DNA of 64,000 nucleotides from positions 1-64,000 of the forward strand of contig DATATI010000074.1 in the NCBI GenBank assembly GCA_036268875.1, given 5' to 3'. Positions 51,342 to 61,360 of the stretch are shown in pieces. The first letter of the stretch is position 1, and every line of letters starts with the position of its first letter. Under the pieces are notes generated by a model. The model ran no database searches and was not told where the DNA came from. It saw only the letters and a program-made list of their open reading frames with translations. The DNA comes from Polyangia bacterium (GTDB lineage: Bacteria; Myxococcota_A; Polyangia; Fen-1088). The translations under genes were made by a program, and so were the position numbers.

Positions 51342-52720
51342 TTCTTCACCCGTCCCATGATCGGCGCCTCGGGATTGGGATCGACGGTGACCACCACGCG
51401 GGCGTCCTTCCTCAGGTACTGCGCCGCCACCTTCTGCAGCGTCCCGGCGTCCATCGCCAGGTAAAGGCGCAGGTCCTCGGTCAGGAATCCCGGATCGCCG
51501 ACGCCGTCGTTGTACGCCTGCAGCCGTTCGGCGCGGGCCAGCAGCGATTCCAGGCTGCGCACGGTGTCCGATTCGATCTGGTTTTTGCCTCGCTCCAGAT
51601 CGCGCGCGTCGATCGGAGTGGCCCGCAATTTTTCGACCTCCTCGTCGATCACCGCCAGGATCTCGTCCAGGGTGTGACCCGGCAGAGGCGAGGCGGCGAT
51701 CTCGAACGTGCTGGCCAGCTTTCGACTTTGCTGCGACGCCGTCACGGACTGAGCGATCTTCATCTCGTAGACCAACCGCTGATAAAGGCGCGACGACTTG
51801 CCGCCGGCCAGCACGTTGGCGATCAGATCCAGTTCGCGATCACCCGGCGCGAAGTTGGCCGGCGTCGGATAGTTGATGAAGATCTCCGCCTGCTGGACCT
51901 TGGCTTCCATGGCGATGCGCTTTTGTCGATCCAGCTTCGGCGTCACCGCCGCCTCGCGCACGATGGGATCGCCGGCCGGGATGGGTCCGAAATATTTTTC
52001 CACCAGCTCTTTGGTCTTGGCCCGATCCAGATCGCCGACGATGGTCAGCGTGCAGTCGTTCGGCGTGTAGTACTTGCGGAAGAACGCTTTGACGTCCTCC
52101 ACGCTGGCCGCCGACAGATCCTCCATCGACCCGATCACTTCGTGAAAATAGGGATGCGTCGGCGGATACAGCGCTTCCAGCATCACTTGCGACACCAGGC
52201 CCATGGGAAAATTCTCGACGCGCTGACGGCGCTCGTTCTTGACCACGTCGCGCTGGTTGTCCAGCGTCTCCTTGAAGCCGGGGCGCTCGAGAAGAAAGCC
52301 CATACGGTCGCTCTCCAGCCACAGCGCCAGTTCCAGTTGGTTCGACGGCACCACCTCGTAATAGTTGGTGTGGTCGCTGCCGGTCGAGCCGTTGACGTTT
52401 GAGACGCCGGCCTTCTGCAGGTACTCGAAGTATTTGTCCTCGCCGATGTGCTTGGTGCCCTGGAACATCACGTGCTCGAACAGATGGGCAAAGCCGGTGC
52501 GGCCGACCACCTCGTCTTTCGACCCGACCTTGTACCAGAGGTCCACCGCCACCTGCGGGATGCGGTGATCTTCGTGCAGGATGACCTCCAGGCCGTTGCC
52601 GAGGGTGTACTTCTCGAACGGCAGCGACACCGCGCGTGCGGGCGGCGGCGCAGGCGCAGGGACGACGCCGGGAAAGTTGGCTGTCAACAGTGGCAGCAAC
52701 AAAGGAAGCAACGCCTTCAT
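51338..52720 (-). CDS. M16-family zinc peptidase, active
   Basis: About 460 residues. The signal peptide (LLPLLLPLLTANFPGVVPA) predicts secretion to the periplasm. The N-terminal half has the inverted zinc motif HLFEH (FAHLFEHVMFQGTKH) and the Glu 70-80 residues later (NQRDVVKNERR). The C-terminal half has LANVLAGGKSSRLYQRLVYE-type substrate binding. Together with the degenerate lipoprotein it should form an envelope peptidase of the insulinase/MPP type that degrades small peptides. The start ATG 52720 was chosen because the signal peptide begins there; an in-frame start at 52843 would add 41 residues without signal character. Confidence 0.93.
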   Translation of the reverse strand: MKALLPLLLPLLTANFPGVVPAPAPPPARAVSLPFEKYTLGNGLEVILHEDHRIPQVAVDLWYKVGSKDEVVGRTGFAHLFEHVMFQGTKHIGEDKYFEYLQKAGVSNVNGSTGSDHTNYYEVVPSNQLELALWLESDRMGFLLERPGFKETLDNQRDVVKNERRQRVENFPMGLVSQVMLEALYPPTHPYFHEVIGSMEDLSAASVEDVKAFFRKYYTPNDCTLTIVGDLDRAKTKELVEKYFGPIPAGDPIVREAAVTPKLDRQKRIAMEAKVQQAEIFINYPTPANFAPGDRELDLIANVLAGGKSSRLYQRLVYEMKIAQSVTASQQSRKLASTFEIAASPLPGHTLDEILAVIDEEVEKLRATPIDARDLERGKNQIESDTVRSLESLLARAERLQAYNDGVGDPGFLTEDLRLYLAMDAGTLQKVAAQYLRKDARVVVTVDPNPEAPIMGRVKK

Positions 52721-52923
52721 GGGCGCTGTCTTATCACGACCGCTCGCGCGCGGCTGCCCCCGACGGTGCAGGGTCACCTCCGTCGGTGGCGATTCCCAGA
52801 AAAGGGTCTTGATCGGTTTGCGCGGAGGAGGGACTTTAGCCACCCCGGAGCGCTGACGGGTCAGGCTGTCCGTCGGGCTATCCGCCGGGATCGAGATCTG
52901 GGAGAATTCGAACGGGTGAGGGA

Positions 52924-53625
52924 ATGACCACCTCCGAAAAGCCGACCGAGCCGCCGCCCGCCACGACCGCGACGACCGCCGCGGGGACGGCGCGCGCCGA
53001 CGGGGCGGCGCCCGGCGCCGTTGACCAGGCGAACGCCGAATCGGATCTGGCGCTGGTTGAACGCGCGCGCAACAAAGACTACGCCGCCTTCGAACAGCTG
53101 CTGGCCCGATACGAAGACAAGGTGTTTCGCCTGGCCTATCGTTTCGTGCGCAACGAAAGCGAAGCGAAGGAGATCTTGCAGGACACCTTCCTGGCCATCT
53201 GGCGCAAGCTGGACACCTTCAAGGGCGACTCCCAGTTTTCCAGCTGGGTGTACCGGGTAGCCGCCAACGCGGCGTTGATGCGCCTGCGGAGCCAGCGCCG
53301 CCACCCGGAAGTGTCGACCGAAGAACTGCCCGCCGGCTTCCTGGACCAGCAGCAATACGGGCAGATTCTGTCGCCTGGCGAAAACTGGGCCCGCCGCCCC
53401 GACGAAGAGCTGCAATCAGAGGAAGTGCGCCAGCACATCCAAGCCGCCGTCGACGCCTTACCGGAGATCTACCGAACTGTGTTCCTGGTGCGCGACGTGG
53501 AGGGCCTGTCGACCGAAGAGACCGCCGAGCTGCTGGGCATCTCGGTGCCGACGGTGAAGACGCGGCTGCACCGGGCGCGCATGGCCCTGCGCGAGACCAT
53601 CACCGCCTACTTCGACAAGAAATAG
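52924..53625 (+). CDS. ECF RNA polymerase sigma factor
   Basis: 233 residues. A Thr/Ala/Pro-rich start of about 45 residues is followed by region 2 (FEQLLARYEDKVFRLAYRFV, then EAKEILQDTFLAIWRKLDTF) and region 4 (LPEIYRTVFLVRDVEGLSTE, then TAELLGISVPTVKTRLHRAR). It should direct polymerase to promoters of an envelope or stress regulon. ECF factors are usually held by an anti-sigma factor encoded next to them; none is here. The next gene starts 50 bases on and encodes the transglutaminase-like protein. Confidence 0.94.
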   Translation: MTTSEKPTEPPPATTATTAAGTARADGAAPGAVDQANAESDLALVERARNKDYAAFEQLLARYEDKVFRLAYRFVRNESEAKEILQDTFLAIWRKLDTFKGDSQFSSWVYRVAANAALMRLRSQRRHPEVSTEELPAGFLDQQQYGQILSPGENWARRPDEELQSEEVRQHIQAAVDALPEIYRTVFLVRDVEGLSTEETAELLGISVPTVKTRLHRARMALRETITAYFDKK

Positions 53626-53675
53626 CGCCGCCCGTCGGAGCGCGACACGATGGCTCGGCTATACTGTCTCCGGCC

Positions 53676-56600
53676 ATGATGCGTGCGACGGCCGGCGCCC
53701 GCGCCGGCGGTGTTCTTGCCGCGAAGCCTGGCAGACGGGCGGCGCTGGTGCTGGGACTGGTCGGGGCGGCGGCGGCGAGCAGCCTGTCGACGCCGGCCCG
53801 GGCGGCGGACAATCCTTATGACCGCGTGCTGCGGCGGCAGCTCGATCGCCTGACCACGCTGCGTGGCCGGCCCGAAGCGATCGCGCCGCTGGCGGTGCTT
53901 TCGGCGTTGGTCGATGACTTGCCGCCGGCCGCGATCGAGGGCGCGTTTCGATCGGTGGCCGACGACGCGGCGGCGGATCCGCTGGTGGCCGCGCAAGCGT
54001 CGGCGGCCCTCGCTGATCTCGTGGAGCAGCGGGGCGCCGCCGCCGAAGCCGACAAGCGGCGCGTGGCGCTGGGACTGCTGAGCCACCCGTGGGTGGTCGG
54101 TCCCTTCGGCGACGGACGGCAAAGTTTGGCCCAGGCGTTCCCGCCCGAAGGTGAAAGCGGCGCCATTGATCCGCGGCGCACCTATGCCGGGAAGGAACGA
54201 GCGGTGTCCTGGCGGGCGGGTGTGTCGGCGGTGCGCCAGGGCGCCCTGATGGTCGACGGTCTGCTTCGCCCCGACAGTGAGACGGCGGCGTATGTGGCGT
54301 GGGCGGTCAGCAGCGACAGCCCGCGCGAGGGGGTCCTGCGCCTAGGCACCGTCGGACCATTCAAGGTGTGGATCAACGGTCGGCTCGGCGCCGCGCGCGA
54401 CGTGGTGCGAACGGCGTCCCTGGATCAGGACGCGGTGGCGATTCGCTTGCGGCGCGGAACCAACCGCATCTTGCTCAAGACCGTGGTCACCGACGGCGCG
54501 TGGCGCGTGTTCGTCCGGTTGACCGACGGAATGGGGCGGACGCTGGCGGTGCGCGAAGACGATCCGACCAGGGCCCAAGACGCCTTGCCGCCCTCGAGCA
54601 ACGTCCCGGTGGCGCGCGGCGGGCACACCGCCCTGCGCGCGCTGGAGCCGCTCTTGCGCGCCCGGGCGACGCAGGCGGCGGCCGGACCCGGCGGGGCGCA
54701 AGCCTGGTTGGATCTGGCGCAATTCCTGATCGCCACCACGCCGTCCGATCGCGACGCCCGCGACGATGTCGCGGCGCTGGAACAGTCGATTGCGCTGGGA
54801 CCGTCGGTAGCGGCGCTATCGGCGCTGGCGGACGTGGGCCGCGACGATGACGAGCGGCGGCGCGCCCTGGATCGCGCCGCCGCGCTGGCCGCCAACGCCG
54901 GCGACGACGATGCCCGCGCCGACGGCGCCTTGGTGCAGGCCAAGCTGGGCGACGTCGCCAAGCAGCAACACCGCGACGCGGTGGCCGTCGCGCGCTGGCG
55001 GCAGGCGCTGCAGACCGACGCGGGTTGCTGGCCGGCGGCGGTGGCTCTGGCGGAAGAAGAACAGTCCGCCGGCCTCTCGCGCGCGTCGACGGCGCGGCTG
55101 GAAGCGCTGCCGGTTTCTTTGCGCGCGGTTCGCCGCCTGGGCCTGGCGCTGGTGCGGCAGTGGGAGGCCGTCGAACGTCGCGCCGATGCCGACAAGCTGC
55201 TGGCCGAGCTGGCCCACGCCCGCCAAGGCGATCCGGAGATCGCGCACCAGCTGTCCTTGCGCGCTCGCCAGCGCGGCGAGACCACGGAGGCCATCGCGGC
55301 GCTGTCGTCGCCTGCGCAGCAACGGCCGGATCTGCCGTCGCTGACCATCGATCTTGCGCGCTTGGTGGAAGGCAGCGGCGACGGCACGCAAGCGGTGGCG
55401 CTGCTGACCGAGCTTTGCACGCGCTTGCCTGACGACGCGGCGGCGGAGGCGGCGCTGGGAAAGCTGCTGTTTCGCCTGGGCCGGCGGCAGGACGCTCGAC
55501 AGCGGCTGGCGATGGCAGTGGCGCGTAAACCGCAGGACGCGGCTTTGCGCCGGTACGTCGAACGCGCGGCCAGCGGCGACGAGCAATCAGCCGATCAGTC
55601 GAAGGCGAACGAAGATCTGGGCCGACGCTATGCCGCCGATCCGCTGACCCTGATACCGGCGTCGTGGCGAGCGGGCGCGGCGATCGGCGAGAAGCAAGCG
55701 GGGCTGGCCGCGGATCCAGCGGTGGTGTTGCTGGATCGCCGGGTGGTGCGGGTGCACCGCAACGGCCTGGCCGACACCTTCGCGCAGCGGGTGGTGGCCA
55801 TCGCCACCGATCACGGCGCCGAGGACAACAAGGAATTTCTGGTGCGCTATCAACCGGGCGACGAAGACGTCGAGATCCGTCAGGCCCGCATCTACCGCCG
55901 CCTGCCTGGCGGCGACGTGCAGATCTTGCAAGCAGGCGATCGCGACGACCGCGATCTGTCCGAACCCTGGTACGGCCTTTACTATGATCAGCGCGCGTCG
56001 GTGGTGCGGTTCGAAGGTCTGCGGGCCGGCGACGTTCTGGACGTGCAGTATTCGATCACCGACCTGGCCAGCGAGAACGAGCTGGCCGATTATTTCGGCG
56101 ACCTGCAGTTCCTGGGCGAGACCATTCCCAAGCAACGCTGGGACTACACGCTGGTGGGGCCGAAGAGCCGCGCCTTTCACACCAACACGCCCCGCACGCC
56201 GACGCTGACCACCACGACGACCGAAGAGGGCGACGAACAGATCCTGCGCTTCGCGGCCCACGATCTGCCGAAGATCGAAGTCGAACCGGCCATGCCCGGC
56301 TTCGCCGAGGTGACGCCTTATCTGCACGTCAGCACCTACGCCAGCTGGGCCGACGTCGGCGCGTGGTACTGGCGCCTCATCGCTGACCAGCTGGCGTCGG
56401 ACGAGACGCTGCGCCAGGCGGCGCGCGGCGCGGTCGGGCGCGCGACCACCGACCGTGAAAAGGTCCGGGCCATTCACGCCCTGGTGCTGACCGGCACGCG
56501 CTATGTCGGCCTGGAATTCGGGATTCACGGATTCAAGCCGTACAAGGTCACGCAGGTGCTCTCGCGGCGCTTTGGCGACTGCAAGGACAAGGCGTCTTTG

Positions 56601-57512
56601 ATGGTCGCGCTGTTGCGGGCGGTAGGCGTCGACGCCCAACTGGTCTTGCTGCGCACGCGCCGCGCCGGCCGCATCGACACGCAGCCGGCGTCGCTGGCCG
56701 TGTTCGATCACGCCATCGTGTACGTGCCCAAGCTGGGCACCTACCTGGACGGGACCGCTGAATTTTCCGGGATGGACGAGCTGCCCAATCAGGATCAAGG
56801 CGTGATGGGTCTGCGGGTCGGCGCCGCCGGCGCCCAGCTGATCGAAACGCCGGTGCTGTCGTCAAGCCACAACCTGGCTCAGCGTCAATGGGCCATCGAT
56901 CTTGATTCGTCCGGGCAGGCCCGCATCGACGAGACGCTGAGCATCGCCGGCCAGGCGGCCGCCGACTGGCGCGAGCATTACCAGACCCCGGGCGAGCGTC
57001 TGGATCGATACAGCAAGGTGTGGACGGCGGGCCATCCGGGCGCGGTGCTGGCAAAGGTGGAGATGCCGGGCCTCGAGGATCGCAACCGGCCGGTGGTGGT
57101 GCGCGCCCAGGCCACGGTCCCGCGTCTCGGCGAACCGTATGGCGACCACGAGCTGGCCGTGCCCATCACCGCGCGCGAGAGCGACTTCACCCGCGCCTAT
57201 GCCCGGCTGTCCACGCGCACGCAGGAGCTGATCATCGCGTACCCCTGGCAGCACGAAGAGGAGATGATCTTTCACCTGCCGCCGTCGCTGCACGTGGCGC
57301 ACTTGCCGACCGCGCGCACGGTGACCTCGGACTTCGGGTGTTTTCGCCTGGACGTCAGCACCGACGCCAGCGGGCGCGTGCACGTGCGCTCTGCCCTGGA
57401 CGTCACTGGCTTTCGTCTGACGGCCGCCGAGTACCCGCGCTTCCGTCAATTCCTGGGCGCCATCGACGCCGTGCTGGCCGATCGGTTGGTGGTACGGACG
57501 GATCCCTCGTGA
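53676..57512 (+). CDS. secreted TPR-DUF3857-transglutaminase-like protein
   Basis: 1278 residues. The signal peptide ends near PARAADN. TPR-like helical repeats occupy about residues 220-640. A DUF3857 beta-domain follows (about 680-880), then a transglutaminase-like core. Here the catalytic triad is visible: Cys969 in RFGDCKDKASL, His1012 in VFDHAIVYV and Asp1025 in YLDGTAEF. A further beta-rich C-terminal domain ends the protein. DUF3857/transglutaminase proteins are periplasmic, and I know no established reaction for them; peptide hydrolysis or crosslinking is possible. Its stop overlaps the GTG of a paralogue (GTGA 57509-57512). Confidence 0.85.
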   Translation: MMRATAGARAGGVLAAKPGRRAALVLGLVGAAAASSLSTPARAADNPYDRVLRRQLDRLTTLRGRPEAIAPLAVLSALVDDLPPAAIEGAFRSVADDAAADPLVAAQASAALADLVEQRGAAAEADKRRVALGLLSHPWVVGPFGDGRQSLAQAFPPEGESGAIDPRRTYAGKERAVSWRAGVSAVRQGALMVDGLLRPDSETAAYVAWAVSSDSPREGVLRLGTVGPFKVWINGRLGAARDVVRTASLDQDAVAIRLRRGTNRILLKTVVTDGAWRVFVRLTDGMGRTLAVREDDPTRAQDALPPSSNVPVARGGHTALRALEPLLRARATQAAAGPGGAQAWLDLAQFLIATTPSDRDARDDVAALEQSIALGPSVAALSALADVGRDDDERRRALDRAAALAANAGDDDARADGALVQAKLGDVAKQQHRDAVAVARWRQALQTDAGCWPAAVALAEEEQSAGLSRASTARLEALPVSLRAVRRLGLALVRQWEAVERRADADKLLAELAHARQGDPEIAHQLSLRARQRGETTEAIAALSSPAQQRPDLPSLTIDLARLVEGSGDGTQAVALLTELCTRLPDDAAAEAALGKLLFRLGRRQDARQRLAMAVARKPQDAALRRYVERAASGDEQSADQSKANEDLGRRYAADPLTLIPASWRAGAAIGEKQAGLAADPAVVLLDRRVVRVHRNGLADTFAQRVVAIATDHGAEDNKEFLVRYQPGDEDVEIRQARIYRRLPGGDVQILQAGDRDDRDLSEPWYGLYYDQRASVVRFEGLRAGDVLDVQYSITDLASENELADYFGDLQFLGETIPKQRWDYTLVGPKSRAFHTNTPRTPTLTTTTTEEGDEQILRFAAHDLPKIEVEPAMPGFAEVTPYLHVSTYASWADVGAWYWRLIADQLASDETLRQAARGAVGRATTDREKVRAIHALVLTGTRYVGLEFGIHGFKPYKVTQVLSRRFGDCKDKASLMVALLRAVGVDAQLVLLRTRRAGRIDTQPASLAVFDHAIVYVPKLGTYLDGTAEFSGMDELPNQDQGVMGLRVGAAGAQLIETPVLSSSHNLAQRQWAIDLDSSGQARIDETLSIAGQAAADWREHYQTPGERLDRYSKVWTAGHPGAVLAKVEMPGLEDRNRPVVVRAQATVPRLGEPYGDHELAVPITARESDFTRAYARLSTRTQELIIAYPWQHEEEMIFHLPPSLHVAHLPTARTVTSDFGCFRLDVSTDASGRVHVRSALDVTGFRLTAAEYPRFRQFLGAIDAVLADRLVVRTDPS

Positions 57513-60500
57513 CGGCGGCGGCCTCACGGCGACCGGCGGGACTTCTGGTGGCGGCGATCATCACCGCCGCGGGGTGCGCGACCACCAACGCCGGTTTTGA
57601 TGATCCGCTTCGGCTGACGCCAAACGCGGCGGCCGGCTGGCAAGCCTTGTTCGACGGCCACGGCGCCGAGGCAGCGGCGAAATTTCAAGGCGGCCAGGGC
57701 GACTCTACCGACGATCTGCTGAGCGCGTTCGGCCGCGCCACCATCGCCTACGAGACCGGTGATCGCCCGCGGGCCATCGCCGGCTACCAGGCCGTGCTGT
57801 CCGCGGTGGCCAGCGGCGACGACGACGGCGCCTGGTCGCAGTCCCTGGCGCCGGTCGCGGCTGGCCGCTTGCTGGCCTTGCTGGAAGACGTGCCGGATGC
57901 CAATGACAACCGCGCCGTCGAGGACGCGCTGTTGTCGTTGCCGCGGCAGCGGCTGCCGTGGCCGGCGCAGCTCGATCTCGGACGGTTGGGCGATCGGGCG
58001 GCCCGTCGGCGGCGCGATCCGGCGCTGCTCGAGCGCGCGGCGGCCGCCGCCGGTTGCGCGCGCTTCGTTTATCAGGCCGGTGCCGGCGGCCGGTTGCCGC
58101 ACGTCGATCTGGACGAAGACGGATCCAGCGCGCCGCTGCCGCCACCGTCGGCGTGGCGGCTGGCCGACGCCGCGGGCTGCCGCTTGTCAGTGTCGTCGTG
58201 GGATGGCCGCAGCGGCGTGCAAGTGTTGCGGGCCGCGGTCGAAACCGACGCCGGCGTGGCTGATCTGGTCCTGGATTTTGCCGGCGAGGCGCGCTTCCGC
58301 GTCGACGGCGGGCCATGGCAGCACCACGGCGGCGAGCTGGACGCCGGCCCCACCGTCGGCGCCACCGCCGTGCAGTGGTCCGAGGGACGCCACCTCATTG
58401 AACTGCGCCTGGCCACCGTCGGCGTCGACGCCGAGCTGACGTTGATGGTGCTGCCAGCGCGCGCCGACGCCACCACGCCATTTGTTGACCCTCGCCCGAT
58501 GCCAGCCGGCGCCGCCGCAACCACGATCGAAAGACCGGTGCCGCCGTTCTTGTCGCCGCCGGCCGCCGCTGTACCGGCCGCCTGGCGACCGCTGCTGGCC
58601 TACGCGCAAACCTATGCCGCTGATCGGGTGGGCGACGCCGACGCCGCCGACGAAGCGCTGGTGCGGCTGACGGCGAACGGACGCTTCGCGGTGGGCCTGG
58701 CTCTCGCTGGCGCGGTGGTACAAAACGACGTCAACCGGCCGCCGGCATTTGCGCGCGACGCGGCCCAGGCCTATTTCCGTCGGGCAGTGACGATTGACGC
58801 CTCGCTGGCCCGATCGTGGCTGGCCCTGGCGGGCATCGAGTTCGAGGACGATCGCCCGCACGAGAGCATCGACGACGCGGGCGCCGCCATCCGCGCCGCG
58901 CCCGCTTGGCCGGCGCCCGAGCTGACCTTGGCGGCGGCGCAGGCCGCGCGCGGCCTGGAGTTCGACGGCGATCAGGCGCTGGATCGCGCCGAGAACAAGG
59001 CCTCGCCGCCGGGCCGCGCCTCGTGCGCGACCGACGAGGCGTTGCTCCGGCGCGCCGAGCAGCGCCGCGATCTGCGGGTGCGCGATCAGCTTGCCGATCG
59101 CTTGTTGGGCTGCGATTCAGAGATCGATGCGCGCGCCGATCGCTTGCGCGGCCGTGGCGATCTGGCGGGCGCGCTGGCGTGGCTGGAAAAAGCGGCCCCG
59201 CTGACCCCGCGGCGCGACGATCTGCGCCAGACCATCGCGGCGCTGCGGCTGGCCACCGGCGACACCGCAGGCGCCATCGCCGAACGACGCGCGCTGGTGA
59301 CGCGGGCGCCGCGCGACGTCCGCCAGCGCATCGCCTTGGCCGACGCGCTGGCGGCGGCCGGGCAGGGCGAGGCCAGTCGGCGCACGCTGGTCGATCTGCT
59401 GGCCACCGAAGGCGGCGCGGAGGAGGTGCGCCGGGTGGCGCGCGCCGCCGGCCTGCCGTTGCCGCTGGACGACTATCGTCTGGACGGCGCGGCAGTGATC
59501 GCCGCCTTTCGACAGAGCGGCCGGGCCTACGAAGCGCCGGCGGTGGTGGTTCTGGATCGCAGCGTGGATCGCGTGCTCGGCAGCGGAGAGCAATTGATGC
59601 TGACCCACACCATCGTCCGCGTGCAGACGAAAGAGGCCATCGATCGCTGGGGCGAGGTCAACGTGCCATCGGGGGCCGAGCTGCTCTTGCTCCGCACGCA
59701 CAAACCGGACGGCACCACCCGCGACGCCGAAGCGGTCAGCGGCAAGGACAGCATCTCGGCGGCGGATCTGGCGGTCGGTGATTTCCTTGAATGGGAGACG
59801 CTGGAAGCGAAGGACGCCTCCGACGCGTTCCCCGCTGGTTTTCTTGGCGATCGGTTTTATTTCCAATCGTTCGACGCGCCCCTCGATCGCAGCGAGTTCA
59901 TCGTCATCACGCCGGCGGCGCTGGCCGTGGACGTCGATCGGCGCGCCGGGGCGCCCGCCGGGGTGCGCGGCGCCGGCCCCGACGGCTCGGTGGTCACCCG
60001 CTTTGTCGCCGAGCACGTGCCGCAGCTGTTCGCCGAGCGCGCGTCGGTGCCGGCGATCGAATTCGTCCCGTCGGTGCGTCTGTCCAGCGGCCTGTCGTGG
60101 ACAGCCTGGGCGCGGTTCCTGCGCGAGCAGATCTACGGCACCGCGCGCTCGTCGCCGGCCATCCGCCAGTTGGCCGCTTCGATCGCCAAGACCGTGCCGG
60201 CCGGTGCCGGCGATGAGGCGCGGGCGCGCGCCGCCGCCGTCGTCGCCTGGGTGACCACGAACATCGAAGCGGCCGACGATCTGCGCGACGCCGCGCCGTT
60301 GGCATTGGCGCGCGGGCGCGGCAACCGCCTGGGCCTGGTCTTGGCCCTGGCCCGTGAGCTCGGCGTTACCGCACGCCCGGTGCTGGCGCGCTCGCGGTTG
60401 TCGGGCGACGCCAGCCGCGCCCCGGCCCCGCTGGAACTGGAGGACTTTGCCGATTCCCTCATCGCCTTCGATCTGCCTAACGCGAAGGGACAGCTACGAC

Positions 60501-61360
60501 CGCCCCCGACCACAATATTCGCCGATGTCCGTCTCAAGCACGCTTCTTTCGGATATCTTCCCCCGAACTTGGATGGCGCCGACACGCTGTCTCTGGACAC
60601 CGCGCAGATGGGCCGCGCGGACAGTCGAGGCCTGCCCGATCAGCGGGTGGTGGACATGACCATCCGCATGGACGAAGACGGTTCGGCGCAGGCGCTGGCC
60701 ACCGAAGAGCTGACCGGCTGGCCGGCGCTGGAATGGGCCGAGCTCATCGATCGGCTGGGCGCCGATCGCGCGCAGCTGCGCCAGGATTTTGAACAGCGCT
60801 GGCTGGGGGCGAATTTTCCCGGCGCGCGGCTGAAAGATCTGCAGGTCGACTTCATCGGCCCAGTCGAGGGCGCGCCGGCGGTCAGCGCGCCGGCGGCCGA
60901 GACGCGGGCGGTGCGGGTGCGCTATTCCTTCGTCAGCCCGAACTTTGGTCTGCGCGGCGATCGCGAGCTGAAATTGTCGCCGACCTTCTTTCGCTCGCAG
61001 CCCGGGCGCCGGTTCGCTGTCGAGCCCGATCGGCACACCGGCTTGATGATGGGGTCGGACGTGCCGTTTCGGCTGACGGCGACGGTGCAGCTGCCGCGTT
61101 CAGCGACTGGGGTGGATCTGCCGGCGGGTGCCACCGACGTGGTGGCGCGGCAGGGCGGCTATCGTTTCGTCGAGGAGCGCACGGCGCGGGCCGGATCGCC
61201 CGAGGTCTTGATCCTGCGCCGCGAATCCGCGCTTCCCCTGATGCGCGTCTCGCCCAAGGAATACGGCGGGGTGGCCGCCGATCTTCGTCGTGTCGACGGC
61301 CTGGAACAGCAGGAGATCCGCATTCGCTTGCAGCCGCGATCCGGGGGCAGCGCGCCTTGA
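57509..61360 (+). CDS. lipoprotein paralogue with degenerate transglutaminase domain
   Basis: 1283 residues. The signal peptide ends in AAGC, so it is a lipoprotein. The layout copies the previous gene: helical/TPR region (for example AGIEFEDDRPHESIDDAGAA), a DUF3857 domain (AVVVLDRSVDRVLGSGEQLM) and a transglutaminase-like fold. But the Cys motif is replaced by GRGNRLGLVLALARELGV, and the His region reads FADSLIAFDL, so the triad is gone. A separate beta-rich region near residue 220 (CRLSVSSWDGRSGVQVLRAA) is specific to this copy. It may be a substrate-binding or inhibitory partner of the active copy. The TTGA overlap at 61357 couples it to the next gene. Confidence 0.8.
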   Translation: MTAAASRRPAGLLVAAIITAAGCATTNAGFDDPLRLTPNAAAGWQALFDGHGAEAAAKFQGGQGDSTDDLLSAFGRATIAYETGDRPRAIAGYQAVLSAVASGDDDGAWSQSLAPVAAGRLLALLEDVPDANDNRAVEDALLSLPRQRLPWPAQLDLGRLGDRAARRRRDPALLERAAAAAGCARFVYQAGAGGRLPHVDLDEDGSSAPLPPPSAWRLADAAGCRLSVSSWDGRSGVQVLRAAVETDAGVADLVLDFAGEARFRVDGGPWQHHGGELDAGPTVGATAVQWSEGRHLIELRLATVGVDAELTLMVLPARADATTPFVDPRPMPAGAAATTIERPVPPFLSPPAAAVPAAWRPLLAYAQTYAADRVGDADAADEALVRLTANGRFAVGLALAGAVVQNDVNRPPAFARDAAQAYFRRAVTIDASLARSWLALAGIEFEDDRPHESIDDAGAAIRAAPAWPAPELTLAAAQAARGLEFDGDQALDRAENKASPPGRASCATDEALLRRAEQRRDLRVRDQLADRLLGCDSEIDARADRLRGRGDLAGALAWLEKAAPLTPRRDDLRQTIAALRLATGDTAGAIAERRALVTRAPRDVRQRIALADALAAAGQGEASRRTLVDLLATEGGAEEVRRVARAAGLPLPLDDYRLDGAAVIAAFRQSGRAYEAPAVVVLDRSVDRVLGSGEQLMLTHTIVRVQTKEAIDRWGEVNVPSGAELLLLRTHKPDGTTRDAEAVSGKDSISAADLAVGDFLEWETLEAKDASDAFPAGFLGDRFYFQSFDAPLDRSEFIVITPAALAVDVDRRAGAPAGVRGAGPDGSVVTRFVAEHVPQLFAERASVPAIEFVPSVRLSSGLSWTAWARFLREQIYGTARSSPAIRQLAASIAKTVPAGAGDEARARAAAVVAWVTTNIEAADDLRDAAPLALARGRGNRLGLVLALARELGVTARPVLARSRLSGDASRAPAPLELEDFADSLIAFDLPNAKGQLRPPPTTIFADVRLKHASFGYLPPNLDGADTLSLDTAQMGRADSRGLPDQRVVDMTIRMDEDGSAQALATEELTGWPALEWAELIDRLGADRAQLRQDFEQRWLGANFPGARLKDLQVDFIGPVEGAPAVSAPAAETRAVRVRYSFVSPNFGLRGDRELKLSPTFFRSQPGRRFAVEPDRHTGLMMGSDVPFRLTATVQLPRSATGVDLPAGATDVVARQGGYRFVEERTARAGSPEVLILRRESALPLMRVSPKEYGGVAADLRRVDGLEQQEIRIRLQPRSGGSAP

